Positions 19,014 through 26,713 of a DNA stretch of 34,538 bases are shown here, piece by piece; within the stretch, counting starts at the first letter, position 1; every line of letters starts with the position of its first letter. This DNA is from Bradyrhizobium sp. GTDB taxonomy: Bacteria; Pseudomonadota; Alphaproteobacteria; Rhizobiales; Xanthobacteraceae. Made by a program: the position numbers and the translations under genes. The stretch covers positions 1-34,538 of the forward strand of contig NZ_JAURXB010000208.1 of NCBI RefSeq assembly GCF_030654605.1, written 5' to 3'. The notes below the pieces were generated by a model. The model was not told where the DNA came from. It saw only the letters and a program-made list of their open reading frames with translations, and did no database searches.

Positions 19014-19631
19014 ATGTCCCTTCAAGTCTATCTTGCCTTTGTCGCCGCCTGCATCGGGCTGGCGCTGCTTCCGGGTCCCGTCGTCACGCTGGTGCTGGCC
19101 AATGGGCTGCGCTACGGCACCCGCGCGGCGCTGATCAACATCGCCGGCGTGCAGGCGGGCCTCGCGATCGTGATCGGCATCGTGGCGGTCGGGTTGACGT
19201 CGCTGATGGCGACGATGGGCTACTGGTTCGACTGGGTGCGGTTTGCCGGCGCGGCCTATCTGGTCTGGCTCGGCATCAAGCTGATCCGCAGCCCGGTCGA
19301 GGGCGTCGATGCCGATGCGCCGCCGCCGCCGCCGCGCGGCGGGTTCTTCCTGCAGGGATTTGTGGTGCTGCTGTCCAACCCCAAGGTGCTGGTGTTCTTC
19401 GGCGCGTTCATTCCGCAGTTCGTCGACATGAACAAGGACCATTTCTCGCAGGTGGCGCTGCTCGGCCTCACCTTCATGGTGACGGGCGCGGTCTCCGATT
19501 CGATCTACGCGGTGCTGGCCGGCCGCGCCCGGCTGTTCTTCTCGGCGCAGCGGACGAGGCTGGTGTCGCGCATCTCCGGCGGCTTCATGGTCGGCGGCGG
19601 CATCTGGCTGGCGCTGACGCGGGCGCGGTAG
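19014..19631 (+). CDS. LysE/RhtB-family exporter
   Basis: The 205-aa protein begins MSLQVYLAFVAACIGLALLP at 19014, the normal RhtB length; a longer frame to 18966 is not supported. The family signature GLALLPGPVVTLVLANGLRYG is followed by about five further membrane helices (IAGVQAGLAIVIGIVAVGL, FAGAAYLVWLGIKLI, QGFVVLLSNPKVLVFFGAF, LLGLTFMVTGAVSDSIYAVL, GGFMVGGGIWLAL). Such proteins export amino acids such as lysine, homoserine or threonine, or related compounds, from the cytoplasm. Substrate is unknown. A proline run (PPPPPP) lies in the cytoplasmic loop. Confidence 0.93.
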   Translation: MSLQVYLAFVAACIGLALLPGPVVTLVLANGLRYGTRAALINIAGVQAGLAIVIGIVAVGLTSLMATMGYWFDWVRFAGAAYLVWLGIKLIRSPVEGVDADAPPPPPRGGFFLQGFVVLLSNPKVLVFFGAFIPQFVDMNKDHFSQVALLGLTFMVTGAVSDSIYAVLAGRARLFFSAQRTRLVSRISGGFMVGGGIWLALTRAR

Positions 19632-19716
19632 ATCTTATGCCGTTAGCGGAGCATTTTTTCATTCTGATATTGCACGCGCCAAGGCTGTTGAGTTAGCTTT
19701 CGATATCGGGGTACCC

Positions 19717-20871
19717 ATGTCGAACATCAAAGAGCCGTTCGTCGATTTCCACCCAGATCGCAATTTCAGGCCTCACGTTGAGGAGCGTAGTCGATTTCTT
19801 CCGATCCTGTTTGGTGTGTTAGCGTTATTGGCCGCATGTGGATACGGCGGTTACTACTTCTATGAGAATTCCGAATCGTTCAATCCATACAAGAAGGTCT
19901 ATGATCGACTAGGAATTGAGCTACCACGTACTTTTGAGAAGTTTGGACGGGCAGCTCAACATCTAGAGCAGTTGCGACGAGAGCCTTGCGACCGCGTCGC
20001 GTTTAGTGCCTTTGCGACCTTAGTGGAGAGCGCGGGCTACCCGCGCGAAAGTGCGAAGAGCCTCGAGTCCTATAATCGCGAATGCACGCAATCCGACGAA
20101 ATGCTGGAGGCTGCCTACGCGGCTTACACACGGGTCGGTGATCACAAGGCTGCCTTGAGAGTTGCGGACGAACTCGTAAAATCTGACTCGGGAAATAAGA
20201 CTTATCGGTTCTGGCGTGGCAATGCTCATGAACGTGCAAAGGACTATAAGGCCGCGCTAGCCGATTACATAAGTACGTTAGAGTTGTTTTCCAATTTGTC
20301 GAATGTGGCGTCGTCTCAATTTTATCAAGTCTCGTTGATGTACGACAAGATAGGCAAGCCATGCGAGGCAATCTCTCCTCTTGAGACCTATCTCTCTTAC
20401 AACGTGAAGGAGCGACAGACCCAGCAGATCGCCAAACTCATTTCAGAATACTCGCGTAAGGGAAAATGCGCGGCGACCTACGCTAACGGTTCCGCCAGAA
20501 TAGTCATTCCTCCGAGTAACAGAATTGATGTCACGATCAACGGTGCGAGGGCACGGATGATTCTGGACACTGGAGCTACTCAGGTTTCGATAACACCTGA
20601 AATGGCTGCTCGCGCTCGAATCGTGCCTGATACGTCCGATCTTGTGGAAGTGAAGGTCGTTGGAGGGCTCATGCAACAGGCGTCGGGATACGCTCAATCA
20701 ATACAAGTCGGCTCAGCAACCGCGGCGAACGTGCCCATACTTATCACCATTGGAAGCAAGGACGCGTTTGGTCCGGAAACGGACGGCCTTTTGGGAATGA
20801 GTTTCTTGTCGCGATTTACGATGACATTATCAACTGGTTTGGTTGAGCTTCAGCAGAAGGTTCGCAATTAG
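19717..20871 (+). CDS. Membrane-anchored retropepsin-like aspartic protease
   Basis: The 384-aa protein has a cytoplasmic N-terminal tail with charged residues, a single transmembrane helix at residues about 28-47 (LPILFGVLALLAACGYGGYY), a helical middle (about 80-250) with TPR-like repeats such as RVGDHKAALRVADELV and RAKDYKAALADY, and a C-terminal protease domain. The catalytic motif is MILDTGATQVSIT (Asp284), and the family's second motif is DGLLGMSFLSRF. It resembles the clan AA retropepsin-like proteins of alphaproteobacteria, active as homodimers. The protease is predicted to face the periplasm. Codon use is less GC-biased than the neighbours, suggesting acquisition. Confidence 0.85.
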   Translation: MSNIKEPFVDFHPDRNFRPHVEERSRFLPILFGVLALLAACGYGGYYFYENSESFNPYKKVYDRLGIELPRTFEKFGRAAQHLEQLRREPCDRVAFSAFATLVESAGYPRESAKSLESYNRECTQSDEMLEAAYAAYTRVGDHKAALRVADELVKSDSGNKTYRFWRGNAHERAKDYKAALADYISTLELFSNLSNVASSQFYQVSLMYDKIGKPCEAISPLETYLSYNVKERQTQQIAKLISEYSRKGKCAATYANGSARIVIPPSNRIDVTINGARARMILDTGATQVSITPEMAARARIVPDTSDLVEVKVVGGLMQQASGYAQSIQVGSATAANVPILITIGSKDAFGPETDGLLGMSFLSRFTMTLSTGLVELQQKVRN

Positions 20872-21073
20872 GTGCTGTACAACGTCTTGCTGGCGTTCGC
20901 CGGACGCAGCAACTGTACACCTTGATTTTGATGTCGTCAGTGAATCCATTGTACGCTATTGCGTACGCCGCTCCGGCTCGCATCGCCTGGATACTATCGC
21001 ACGCCGCATCGTCGAAGGCGAAGTGGGGCTGGCCGAGGCAATAGATTACATAATCCGCGAAGCAAGGCAGTGA
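20843..21073 (+). CDS. Small ORF of uncertain reality
   Basis: A 76-codon frame overlaps the end of the protease gene by 29 nt. Its second half (RRSGSHRLDTIARRIVEGEV and AEAIDYIIREAR) looks protein-like, with alternating charged and hydrophobic residues, while the first 25 residues look random. There is no good ribosome site, and the only ATG lies inside the upstream gene. It may be the remnant of a larger gene or non-coding. Confidence 0.25.
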   Translation: MSFSRRFAIRCCTTSCWRSPDAATVHLDFDVVSESIVRYCVRRSGSHRLDTIARRIVEGEVGLAEAIDYIIREARQ

Positions 21074-21183
21074 GACGAATCTCGCGCTTCGCTATAGTTC
21101 TCCGAGCAAATTGAACCGTCCTGCGTCTCAGCCCGTCCAAGGGACGGGTGACTTTGTCGCCCAACTCTCTTGAAAGGAATCCA

Positions 21184-22158
21184 GTGCCGGATTTGCCTTG
21201 GTTCGTCTACGCGATGCTGCTGGCGCCGCTCGGGCTCATTCTCGTCGCCGCCATCTACAAGACGCTGCAGGTGCGCGCGGCGCGGGAGTGGCCGTCGACG
21301 CCGGGCAGGGTGGTGGTCTCGAACTCCGAACTGCGCGACGTCAAGGTGATCGACAGCGAGCGCGAAGGCGGGCGCAAGCTGGAGCAGCGCAATTTTGCGA
21401 ATGTCGTCTACGAATACTCCGTCAGCGGCCAAAAGCTCCGCAACAACCGCGTCAGCATCGGCGAAGATCTCGGCAACTTTCAGGTCGGCGAAACCATCGC
21501 CAAATATCCGGTCGGTACGATCGTGACGGTCTATTACAATTCGCGGCATCCGCGCGAGGCGGTGCTGGAGCGCGACCTGCCGCAGGGCCTGTGGGGCTGC
21601 CTCGGGATCGCCACTGTTATTGCGGTCGTCGGCCTGTTCGGCGCGTCGATCGGGCTCACGCGCATCACGGAGTTGGTCAGCGCACGCGTGGCCAATCCGC
21701 AGATGTCGGTGCCGGCGGTAGCGCTGGCCGGCTTCGGCCTGGTCGCCGCGCTGTTCGCGCTGGTGCTGCACCGCCAGTCGGCACTGGCAAAAACCTGGCC
21801 GGTGGTCCCGGGCGTGATCGAACTGTCCGGCCTGGATGAATACCGCGCGGCCCCCAGCGACAGCGGCCGGCGCGGCTCGATCATGTACGAGCGCAAGGTG
21901 TCCTACAGCTACCGGTTCAAGGACATCGCCTACACCGCCGTGCACGGCAGCTTCTCCAGCAATTCAAGGACGACGTCGCCGTGGATGCTGCGGCTGTTCG
22001 GGATGAATTTTCAGGACGGCGCCGGCGTCAAGGTCTGGGTCAACCCGGCCAATCCTTCGGAGGCCACGCTCAATCCGCGCGCGCCGTTCGGCTGGCTGCT
22101 GTGGCTGATCGCGCCGGGGCTTTGGGCGGGAGCGTACTGGATCGCGACGGCCGGCTAG
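21184..22158 (+). CDS. Tandem DUF3592-domain membrane protein
   Basis: I start at the GTG at 21184 (MPDLPWFVYAMLLAPLGLIL), preceded by AAAGGA about 6 nt upstream, rather than at GTG 21148. The 324-aa protein has an N-terminal helix (about 7-27), a soluble domain (WPSTPGRVVVSNSELRDVKV ... FANVVYEYSVSG ... YPVGTIVTVYYNSRHPREAVL), two central helices, a second soluble domain of the same plan (WPVVPGVIELSGLDEYRAAP ... VSYSYRFKDIAYTA ... VKVWVNPANPSEATLNP) and a C-terminal helix. Both soluble units match the DUF3592 pattern, so this is an internal duplication. The function is unknown. Confidence 0.83.
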   Translation: MPDLPWFVYAMLLAPLGLILVAAIYKTLQVRAAREWPSTPGRVVVSNSELRDVKVIDSEREGGRKLEQRNFANVVYEYSVSGQKLRNNRVSIGEDLGNFQVGETIAKYPVGTIVTVYYNSRHPREAVLERDLPQGLWGCLGIATVIAVVGLFGASIGLTRITELVSARVANPQMSVPAVALAGFGLVAALFALVLHRQSALAKTWPVVPGVIELSGLDEYRAAPSDSGRRGSIMYERKVSYSYRFKDIAYTAVHGSFSSNSRTTSPWMLRLFGMNFQDGAGVKVWVNPANPSEATLNPRAPFGWLLWLIAPGLWAGAYWIATAG

Positions 22159-22238
22159 AGCGGCGCCGAATGAGCCCATTGCGTCTTTGACTGTTTACCA
22201 GCAGAGTCCAGACTGCATTTGGTCTGGGGGTAGTTTTC

Positions 22239-22916
22239 ATGCGCATCAGTTGGCGAGTAGCCGCCGTTGCGTTTTTGTCCATTTCAATTGGCTCGGTTGC
22301 GCTGTTCGCGGACGAGGTCCGGCGGCATGGACCTGAGCTGGACATGTTCGCGTCGATGACTGGCAAGTGCATCACGCTAAAGGTTGCGGAACGCGATTTC
22401 TCATGCACTTCCGTTGCTTTTTCCCACAGCCCCGGCGGCCGATCCGGTTTCATTGTTCCTGTAAACGATCCGGACGATGATAGTAACATCATCACGTTCT
22501 CGGGCGAAAACGTCAGGCGCGCGCAGGATAATCTGTACGAGCTGTCGATCGACCAGATGCTTCTGAAATCCAGGCACCGGCCCCACGTCGGCGGGTTTTG
22601 GATACCGTCCGTTGAACCCGCGACTGGAACGTGCAGGCAAACCGGGAGTTTGGCGACCCAGCAGGTGTCGAGCGTCTCCTGTACTGCGACTAACAGAGAT
22701 GGGAAGATCTATGAATTCCAGTTTGAGTCGGATGGCTCGCCTATCCGGGTGCTGAAGATAACGGTAGCCGAGGTGGGCGATCCAGCCGCCGAAGCGCGCC
22801 GGGCCAAGTTGCTCGCCACGCATATCGCGCAGCTCAAATGCCGGCAAATGGCTGTTGTTCAAGGTGTGCTGCCGAGGGACCGCACGGCCTTCATTCTTCA
22901 GTGCATGGAGGAATAA
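22239..22916 (+). CDS. Exported hypothetical protein
   Basis: The 225-aa product starts MRISWRVAAVAFLSISIGSV with a signal peptide (cleavage near LFA-DE). GGGGG lies about 10 nt upstream of the ATG. The mature part contains six or so Cys (CITLK, FSCTS, TGTCRQ, VSCTA, LKCRQ, LQCMEE), suggesting disulphides. No known domain was recognised. It is followed at 6 nt by a doubtful small ORF and then by another short membrane-anchored hypothetical. Codon use is intermediate between core genes and low-GC genes. Confidence 0.72.
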   Translation: MRISWRVAAVAFLSISIGSVALFADEVRRHGPELDMFASMTGKCITLKVAERDFSCTSVAFSHSPGGRSGFIVPVNDPDDDSNIITFSGENVRRAQDNLYELSIDQMLLKSRHRPHVGGFWIPSVEPATGTCRQTGSLATQQVSSVSCTATNRDGKIYEFQFESDGSPIRVLKITVAEVGDPAAEARRAKLLATHIAQLKCRQMAVVQGVLPRDRTAFILQCMEE

Positions 22917-22921
22917 CGACC

Positions 22922-23050
22922 ATGAACTGGCGGCCGGGCAACTTGCAAGCGACCTTTCGATGCCGCTTCGAATCCGGGGACCGGCAACGCATTCTCCAGG
23001 ACGTCATCTCCGCCCGGTCAATCAGCGCCTCTTCCGCGCATCCCTGTTGA
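22922..23050 (+). CDS. Doubtful 42-aa ORF between two hypothetical genes
   Basis: ATG at 22922 opens a 42-codon frame (MNWRPGNLQATFRCRFESGD, continuing to SSAHPC) 5 nt after the previous stop and ends 10 nt before the next start. The tight spacing and a GGAGGAATAACGACC leader suggest it could be translated, but the sequence is short and unlike any family I know. It may be a remnant of a longer protein. Confidence 0.25.
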   Translation: MNWRPGNLQATFRCRFESGDRQRILQDVISARSISASSAHPC

Positions 23051-23060
23051 GGACAAGGCC

Positions 23061-23351
23061 ATGCGATTACCTCCAGTTCGTTGGACCTTGTTGGGCCTCG
23101 CTGTCGTTCTGGCGTCCGGCTACGGGCTCAACCGCGGGATCTTGGTCGGATCGAGGATAGAAACCGCTCGGCTGAGCGACGACTATCCCGTGCCATTCTA
23201 CAGGAAGCATTGCCGCTATCTGTTCTTCAATGGCGTCCAGCAGGTTTTGACCAACTCCGAATCCACCAGGGAAGAAGCGGAAAGCAGTTCTTGTGCTCCG
23301 TTGAAACAGGAACCGATTATTCACCGGCGGCGCAAGCCTGCCAGTTCCTAG
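23061..23351 (+). CDS. Small membrane-anchored hypothetical protein
   Basis: The 96-aa protein has one N-terminal hydrophobic helix (WTLLGLAVVLASGYGLNRGI, residues about 8-27) that could anchor it or be a signal peptide. The rest is soluble with FYRKHCRYLFFNGVQQVLTN and a Lys/Arg-rich tail (IIHRRRKPASS). Similar short proteins with CRYLFFNG-type segments occur in Bradyrhizobium, as I recall. A different frame continues past the stop, but nothing shows a frameshift. Function unknown. Confidence 0.6.
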   Translation: MRLPPVRWTLLGLAVVLASGYGLNRGILVGSRIETARLSDDYPVPFYRKHCRYLFFNGVQQVLTNSESTREEAESSSCAPLKQEPIIHRRRKPASS

Positions 23352-23390
23352 CGGAAATGGCGTTCGGCGCCGCAGCGGTGTGGTGCTGGC

Positions 23391-24194
23391 CTAAACCAGT
23401 CCCTGCGTCCGCATCATGGTTTCGATCTCGGCAAAAATCCGCGCCAGCCGGTCGGCCCATTGTCGTTGCCCGGCGGGATCCGCGATCAGGTCCTGGCGGA
23501 TCTCGATTCCGGTGTTCATCAGGCCGCGCGCCTCGCCGTGCACGGGAATGCCGTAATCGGTCTCGTCGCTCACCGCATAGGGTTCGTTGTCGCCGACCAC
23601 GAGATCGGTTTCATCGCGCAACAGTTTGAGCAATAGCGGCGGCAGCCGGGTGTCGCGGTGGTACAGCGTGCCGATATGCCAGGGCCTGATGACGCCGGCA
23701 TAGACCGGCGTAAAGCTGTGCAGCGCCACCAGCACGGTCGGCAGGCCCTGGCGCAGGCGGGCGTCGATCGCTTCGGTGATGCGGCGGTGGTAGGGATCGA
23801 AGATCTGCCGGCGCCGCGCCTCGGCTGCGTTGGCGCCAAGGTTTTCGTTGCCGGGAATGGCCGTCGCCTCCGACATCAGGGGAATCGAGCTTGGCGCGCC
23901 GTGCGGCCGGTTGCAGTCGATCACCAGCCGCGAATAGCGCTGCGCGATCAGGTGCGCGCCCAGCTTGTCCGACAGCGCCTCGGCGACGCCGGCGATGCCG
24001 ATGTCCCAGGCGATGTGGCGCGTGAGTTCGCCCGAGGGCAGACCGAGATCGCCGAGCGTGCGCGGGATCAGGCGACCGTAATGGTCCGCGGTCAGCAGGA
24101 ACGGCGAGCGTCCATGCGCATTTTGTTCGAGAACCGGCGGAACTTCATCTCTGCCGAGGAGTAGGGATGTATCGCCCGCGTTGTCCAAAGTCAT
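23391..24194 (-). CDS. N-formylglutamate amidohydrolase family protein
   Basis: The 267-aa product is taken from ATG 24194 (MTLDNAGDTSLLLGRDEVPP); a longer frame to 24275 is not supported. Family motifs include LLTADHYGRLIPRTLGDLGL, HIAWDIGIAGVAEALS, YSRLVIDCNRP, VALHSFTPVYAGVIRPWHIG and HGEARGLMNTGIEIRQDLI, matching the N-formylglutamate amidohydrolase (HutG-like, zinc-dependent) fold. The canonical reaction releases formate from N-formylglutamate in histidine breakdown, but no hut genes are nearby, so a broader deformylase role is possible. It is divergent from the transglutaminase-like operon, with 82 nt between start codons. Confidence 0.88.
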   Translation of the reverse strand: MTLDNAGDTSLLLGRDEVPPVLEQNAHGRSPFLLTADHYGRLIPRTLGDLGLPSGELTRHIAWDIGIAGVAEALSDKLGAHLIAQRYSRLVIDCNRPHGAPSSIPLMSEATAIPGNENLGANAAEARRRQIFDPYHRRITEAIDARLRQGLPTVLVALHSFTPVYAGVIRPWHIGTLYHRDTRLPPLLLKLLRDETDLVVGDNEPYAVSDETDYGIPVHGEARGLMNTGIEIRQDLIADPAGQRQWADRLARIFAEIETMMRTQGLV

Positions 24195-24276
24195 ATCTTG
24201 CCTGTTGCCTATCGAAGCAGCATATCGAGTTAGAAATGAGCAACGATCTCTATAGATTGGATTGCCGGAAATCACG

Positions 24277-25182
24277 ATGATTGCTTCGACGATGCCGCTC
24301 CTGACGATTCATCACAAGACCGAATATCGCTATGCCCACCCGGTGGCGTTCGGCGAACACCGCATCATGCTGCGCCCGCGCGATGGCCACGATTTGCGCA
24401 TGCTGGCGGGCAGCCTCGAGATCGCGCCGCCGCCGATGTCGCTGCGCTGGATCCACGACGTATTCGGCAACAGCGTCGCGATCGCGACCTTCGACGAGCG
24501 CTCGGAAACCCTGACCTTCACCTCCACCGCCACGGTCGAGCACAATCCGGCCGACGAGTTCGCGCTGACCGCGGACGATCCGGCGTATTTCTATCCGTTC
24601 CTCTACGACAACGACGAGTTTCCCGACCTCGTGCAATACATCGCGCCGCAATATGGCGATCCCGACGGCGAGTTGTCGGCCTGGGCGCGCAATTTTCTCG
24701 ATGGCGAGGGGCCGACGCCGACCTTCAAGATTCTCTCCGGCATGACCCACGGCATCCGTGCGCAGTTCACCTATCGCAAACGGCATGAGCACGGCACCCA
24801 GCATCCGCTCGACACGCTGCAGACGAGATCCGGCACCTGCCGCGACTATGCGCTGTTCATGATCGAGGCGCTGCGCCGGCTCGGCATCGCCGCGCGTTTC
24901 GTGTCGGGCTACATCTTCATCCCGGGCGACCGCGCCCATGGTTACGTCGGCGGCGGCAACACCCACGCCTGGGTGCAGGTGTACCTTCCGAGCGCCGGCT
25001 GGATCGAATTCGATCCGACCAACGGCATCGTCGGCACCCGCGACCTCGTCCGCGTCGCGGTGGCGCGCGATCCGCACCAGGCCATTCCGCTGCACGGCAC
25101 CTATCTCGGCTCCGCCGACGCGTTCGTCGGCATGGAGGTCAGCATCAACGTTGTTTCGGTCAGTGAGGACGAGAAGGTCTGA
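24277..25182 (+). CDS. Transglutaminase-like protein (full catalytic triad)
   Basis: The 301-aa protein starts MIASTMPLLTIHHKTEYRYA at ATG 24277, with GGA about 7 nt upstream. The N-terminal beta domain has HHKTEYRYAHPVAFGEHRIM and LRPRD, typical of bacterial transglutaminase-like proteins. The papain-like core has Cys188 in RSGTCRDYALFMIEALRRLG, His230 in GNTHAWVQVYLPSAGWIEFD and Asp246 in FDPTNG. The triad is complete. Such proteins probably act as cysteine peptidases or amidases. It is followed at 2 nt by a related gene, and the two are surely co-transcribed. It is divergent from the N-formylglutamate amidohydrolase gene. Confidence 0.92.
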   Translation: MIASTMPLLTIHHKTEYRYAHPVAFGEHRIMLRPRDGHDLRMLAGSLEIAPPPMSLRWIHDVFGNSVAIATFDERSETLTFTSTATVEHNPADEFALTADDPAYFYPFLYDNDEFPDLVQYIAPQYGDPDGELSAWARNFLDGEGPTPTFKILSGMTHGIRAQFTYRKRHEHGTQHPLDTLQTRSGTCRDYALFMIEALRRLGIAARFVSGYIFIPGDRAHGYVGGGNTHAWVQVYLPSAGWIEFDPTNGIVGTRDLVRVAVARDPHQAIPLHGTYLGSADAFVGMEVSINVVSVSEDEKV

Positions 25183-25184
25183 TC

Positions 25185-25997
25185 ATGGAAATCAAGGTGG
25201 GATTCGAGATTGCCTATGCGGCGGTGCAGCCGACCCCGATGGTGATCATGCTCAGCATTCACCCCTCGCGCTTCTCCGATATCGTCGGCACCGAGAGCAT
25301 CGTCGCCGAACCCGACGTGCCGATCGGATTCTACCGCGACATTTTCGGCAATGTCTGCGGCCGGCTGGTGGCGCCCGCCGGCGGCGTCACCCTGCGCGGC
25401 TCGGCGCTGGTGCGCGATTCCGGATTGCCCGATGTGGTGATGCCGACGGCACAGCAGGTCCCGATCGACCTGCTGCCGGACGAATTGCTGCTTTATCTGA
25501 TGCCGAGCCGCTATTGCGAGACCGACAAGCTGACCGACATCGCCTGGTCGCTGTTCGGCAATACGCCGCCGGGCTGGGCCCGGGTCGCAGCGATCTCCGA
25601 ATTCGTCCACAACCACGTCACCTTCGGCTATCAGCACGCGCATCACATGAAGTCGGCGCACGACGTCTACGAGCAGGGCACCGGCGTCTGCCGCGATTTC
25701 GCGCATCTGGCGCTGACGTTCTGCCGCTGCATGAACATCCCGGCGCGCTACTGCACCGGCTATATGGGCGACATCGGCATCCCGCCCGATCCGGCGCCGA
25801 TGGATTTTTCCGGCTGGTTTCAGGTCTACCTTTCCGGCCAGTGGTACACCTTCGACGCCCGCCACAACCACCCGCGGATCGGCCGTATCCTGATGGGCAC
25901 CGGCCGCGACGCCGCCGACGTGGCGCTGACCACCAGCTTTGGCCGGATGGACCTGATAAAATTCGTCGTCATCAGCGACGAGGTGGTGACGGCTTGA
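25185..25997 (+). CDS. Transglutaminase-like protein lacking the catalytic His
   Basis: The 270-aa product starts MEIKVGFEIAYAAVQPTPMV. It shares the architecture of its upstream neighbour: a beta domain, then EQGTGVCRDFAHLALTFCRC with Cys169, and YTFDARHNHPRIGRILMGTG with Asp224. At the expected His position (pattern HAWxxVYL) the sequence reads DFSGWFQVYL, so residue 209 is Ser. It may be a pseudo-enzyme, a partner of the upstream protein, or use another base; I cannot tell whether the family commonly has Ser here. The gap of 2 nt shows a single transcription unit. Confidence 0.9.
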   Translation: MEIKVGFEIAYAAVQPTPMVIMLSIHPSRFSDIVGTESIVAEPDVPIGFYRDIFGNVCGRLVAPAGGVTLRGSALVRDSGLPDVVMPTAQQVPIDLLPDELLLYLMPSRYCETDKLTDIAWSLFGNTPPGWARVAAISEFVHNHVTFGYQHAHHMKSAHDVYEQGTGVCRDFAHLALTFCRCMNIPARYCTGYMGDIGIPPDPAPMDFSGWFQVYLSGQWYTFDARHNHPRIGRILMGTGRDAADVALTTSFGRMDLIKFVVISDEVVTA

Positions 25998-26019
25998 GGA
26001 TTGCACGCGCTCTCTCCGC

Positions 26020-26131
26020 CGTCATTGCGAGCCAACGGGTCGCGCGAATGCGCGCCCGATGACAGGCTCCGCGAAGCAATCCATTCTTTCTTCATGGCGG
26101 CATGGATTGCTTCGCTTCGCTCGCAATGACG
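26020..26131 (+). repeat. Dispersed palindromic repeat, CGTCATTGCGAG family, copy 3
   Basis: The ends CGTCATTGCGAG and CTCGCAATGACG are exact reverse complements, with the asymmetric block GGGTCGCGCGAATGCGCGCC between. It is in the same orientation as the copy at 1917-2029. It lies after the transglutaminase-like operon and 17 nt before the gamma-glutamylcyclotransferase-like gene, so it separates transcripts. Confidence 0.88.
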
Positions 26132-26147
26132 GGTTATACATCCTGCC

Positions 26148-26558
26148 ATGACCTCCGACCTTCTCTTCGTCTACGGCACCTTGATGCGCGGCTTCGACCA
26201 TCCGATGGCGCAGCTGCTGTCGCGCAGTGCCGATTTCATCGGCGAGGCGCGCTGCGTCGGCCGGCTCTTTCTCATCAAGCACTATCCCGGTCTGCTGCTG
26301 TCGGACCATCCCGCCGATATCGTGTTCGGCGAACTGTACCGGCTGCGCCAGCCGGAAGCGTTGCTGCGCGAATTCGACATGTACGAGGCCTGCGGCGAGG
26401 GTTTTGCCGAGCCGACCGAATACATCAGGCAGATGCTGCCGGTGACGCTCGAGGATGAGGCCGCGAGCGAGGCTGTCTGTGAGGCCTGGACCTACCTCTA
26501 CAACTGGCCGGTGGCCGGCCTGCCGCGCATCGTCTCGGGGCGGTTTCTGGAGAAGTAG
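26148..26558 (+). CDS. Gamma-glutamylcyclotransferase-like protein
   Basis: The 136-aa protein starts MTSDLLFVYGTLMRGFDHPM; FVYGTLMRG is the substrate-loop motif of the GGCT fold. The acidic catalytic residue lies in LREFDMYEACGEG, followed by Y-rich strands (YIRQMLPVT, AWTYLYNWPV). Members cleave gamma-glutamyl compounds or cyclise gamma-glutamylamines. Length and motifs are normal for the family. The start is 17 nt after a palindromic repeat, so its promoter may lie within or before that element. The exact substrate is unknown. Confidence 0.9.
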   Translation: MTSDLLFVYGTLMRGFDHPMAQLLSRSADFIGEARCVGRLFLIKHYPGLLLSDHPADIVFGELYRLRQPEALLREFDMYEACGEGFAEPTEYIRQMLPVTLEDEAASEAVCEAWTYLYNWPVAGLPRIVSGRFLEK

Positions 26559-26560
26559 TT

Positions 26561-26696
26561 CTCTCGTGTCCCGGACGCGGTGCAGCGCCCTTGCGCTGCT
26601 CCGCAGAGCCGGGACCCATACTTTCTTGATGCAAGCCATGGGCCCCGGCTCTGCAGCGCATCGCTAACGCGCTGCGCAGCGTCCGGGGCACGAGAG
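26561..26696. repeat. Inverted repeat element with CTCTCGTGTCCCGGACGC arms
   Basis: The arms CTCTCGTGTCCCGGACGC and GCGTCCGGGGCACGAGAG match except at one position; further inner complementarity (GTGCAGCGCC, GAGCCGGGACC / GGCCCCGGCTC) allows a long branched hairpin. It lies between convergent genes. A related partial copy lies after rpoD (32728-32780). Confidence 0.85.
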
Positions 26697-26713
26697 GGTT
26701 CGGCTTCCTGCGC

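Noticed and set aside
23081..23629. Frameshifted continuation of the 96-aa hypothetical protein
   Set aside because: The alternative frame continues into the antisense of the N-formylglutamate amidohydrolase gene and has no recognisable family.
26561..26696. CRISPR-like or IS-end interpretation of the inverted repeats
   Set aside because: There is no spaced direct-repeat array, no transposase gene, and no target duplication visible; the elements are single palindromes.
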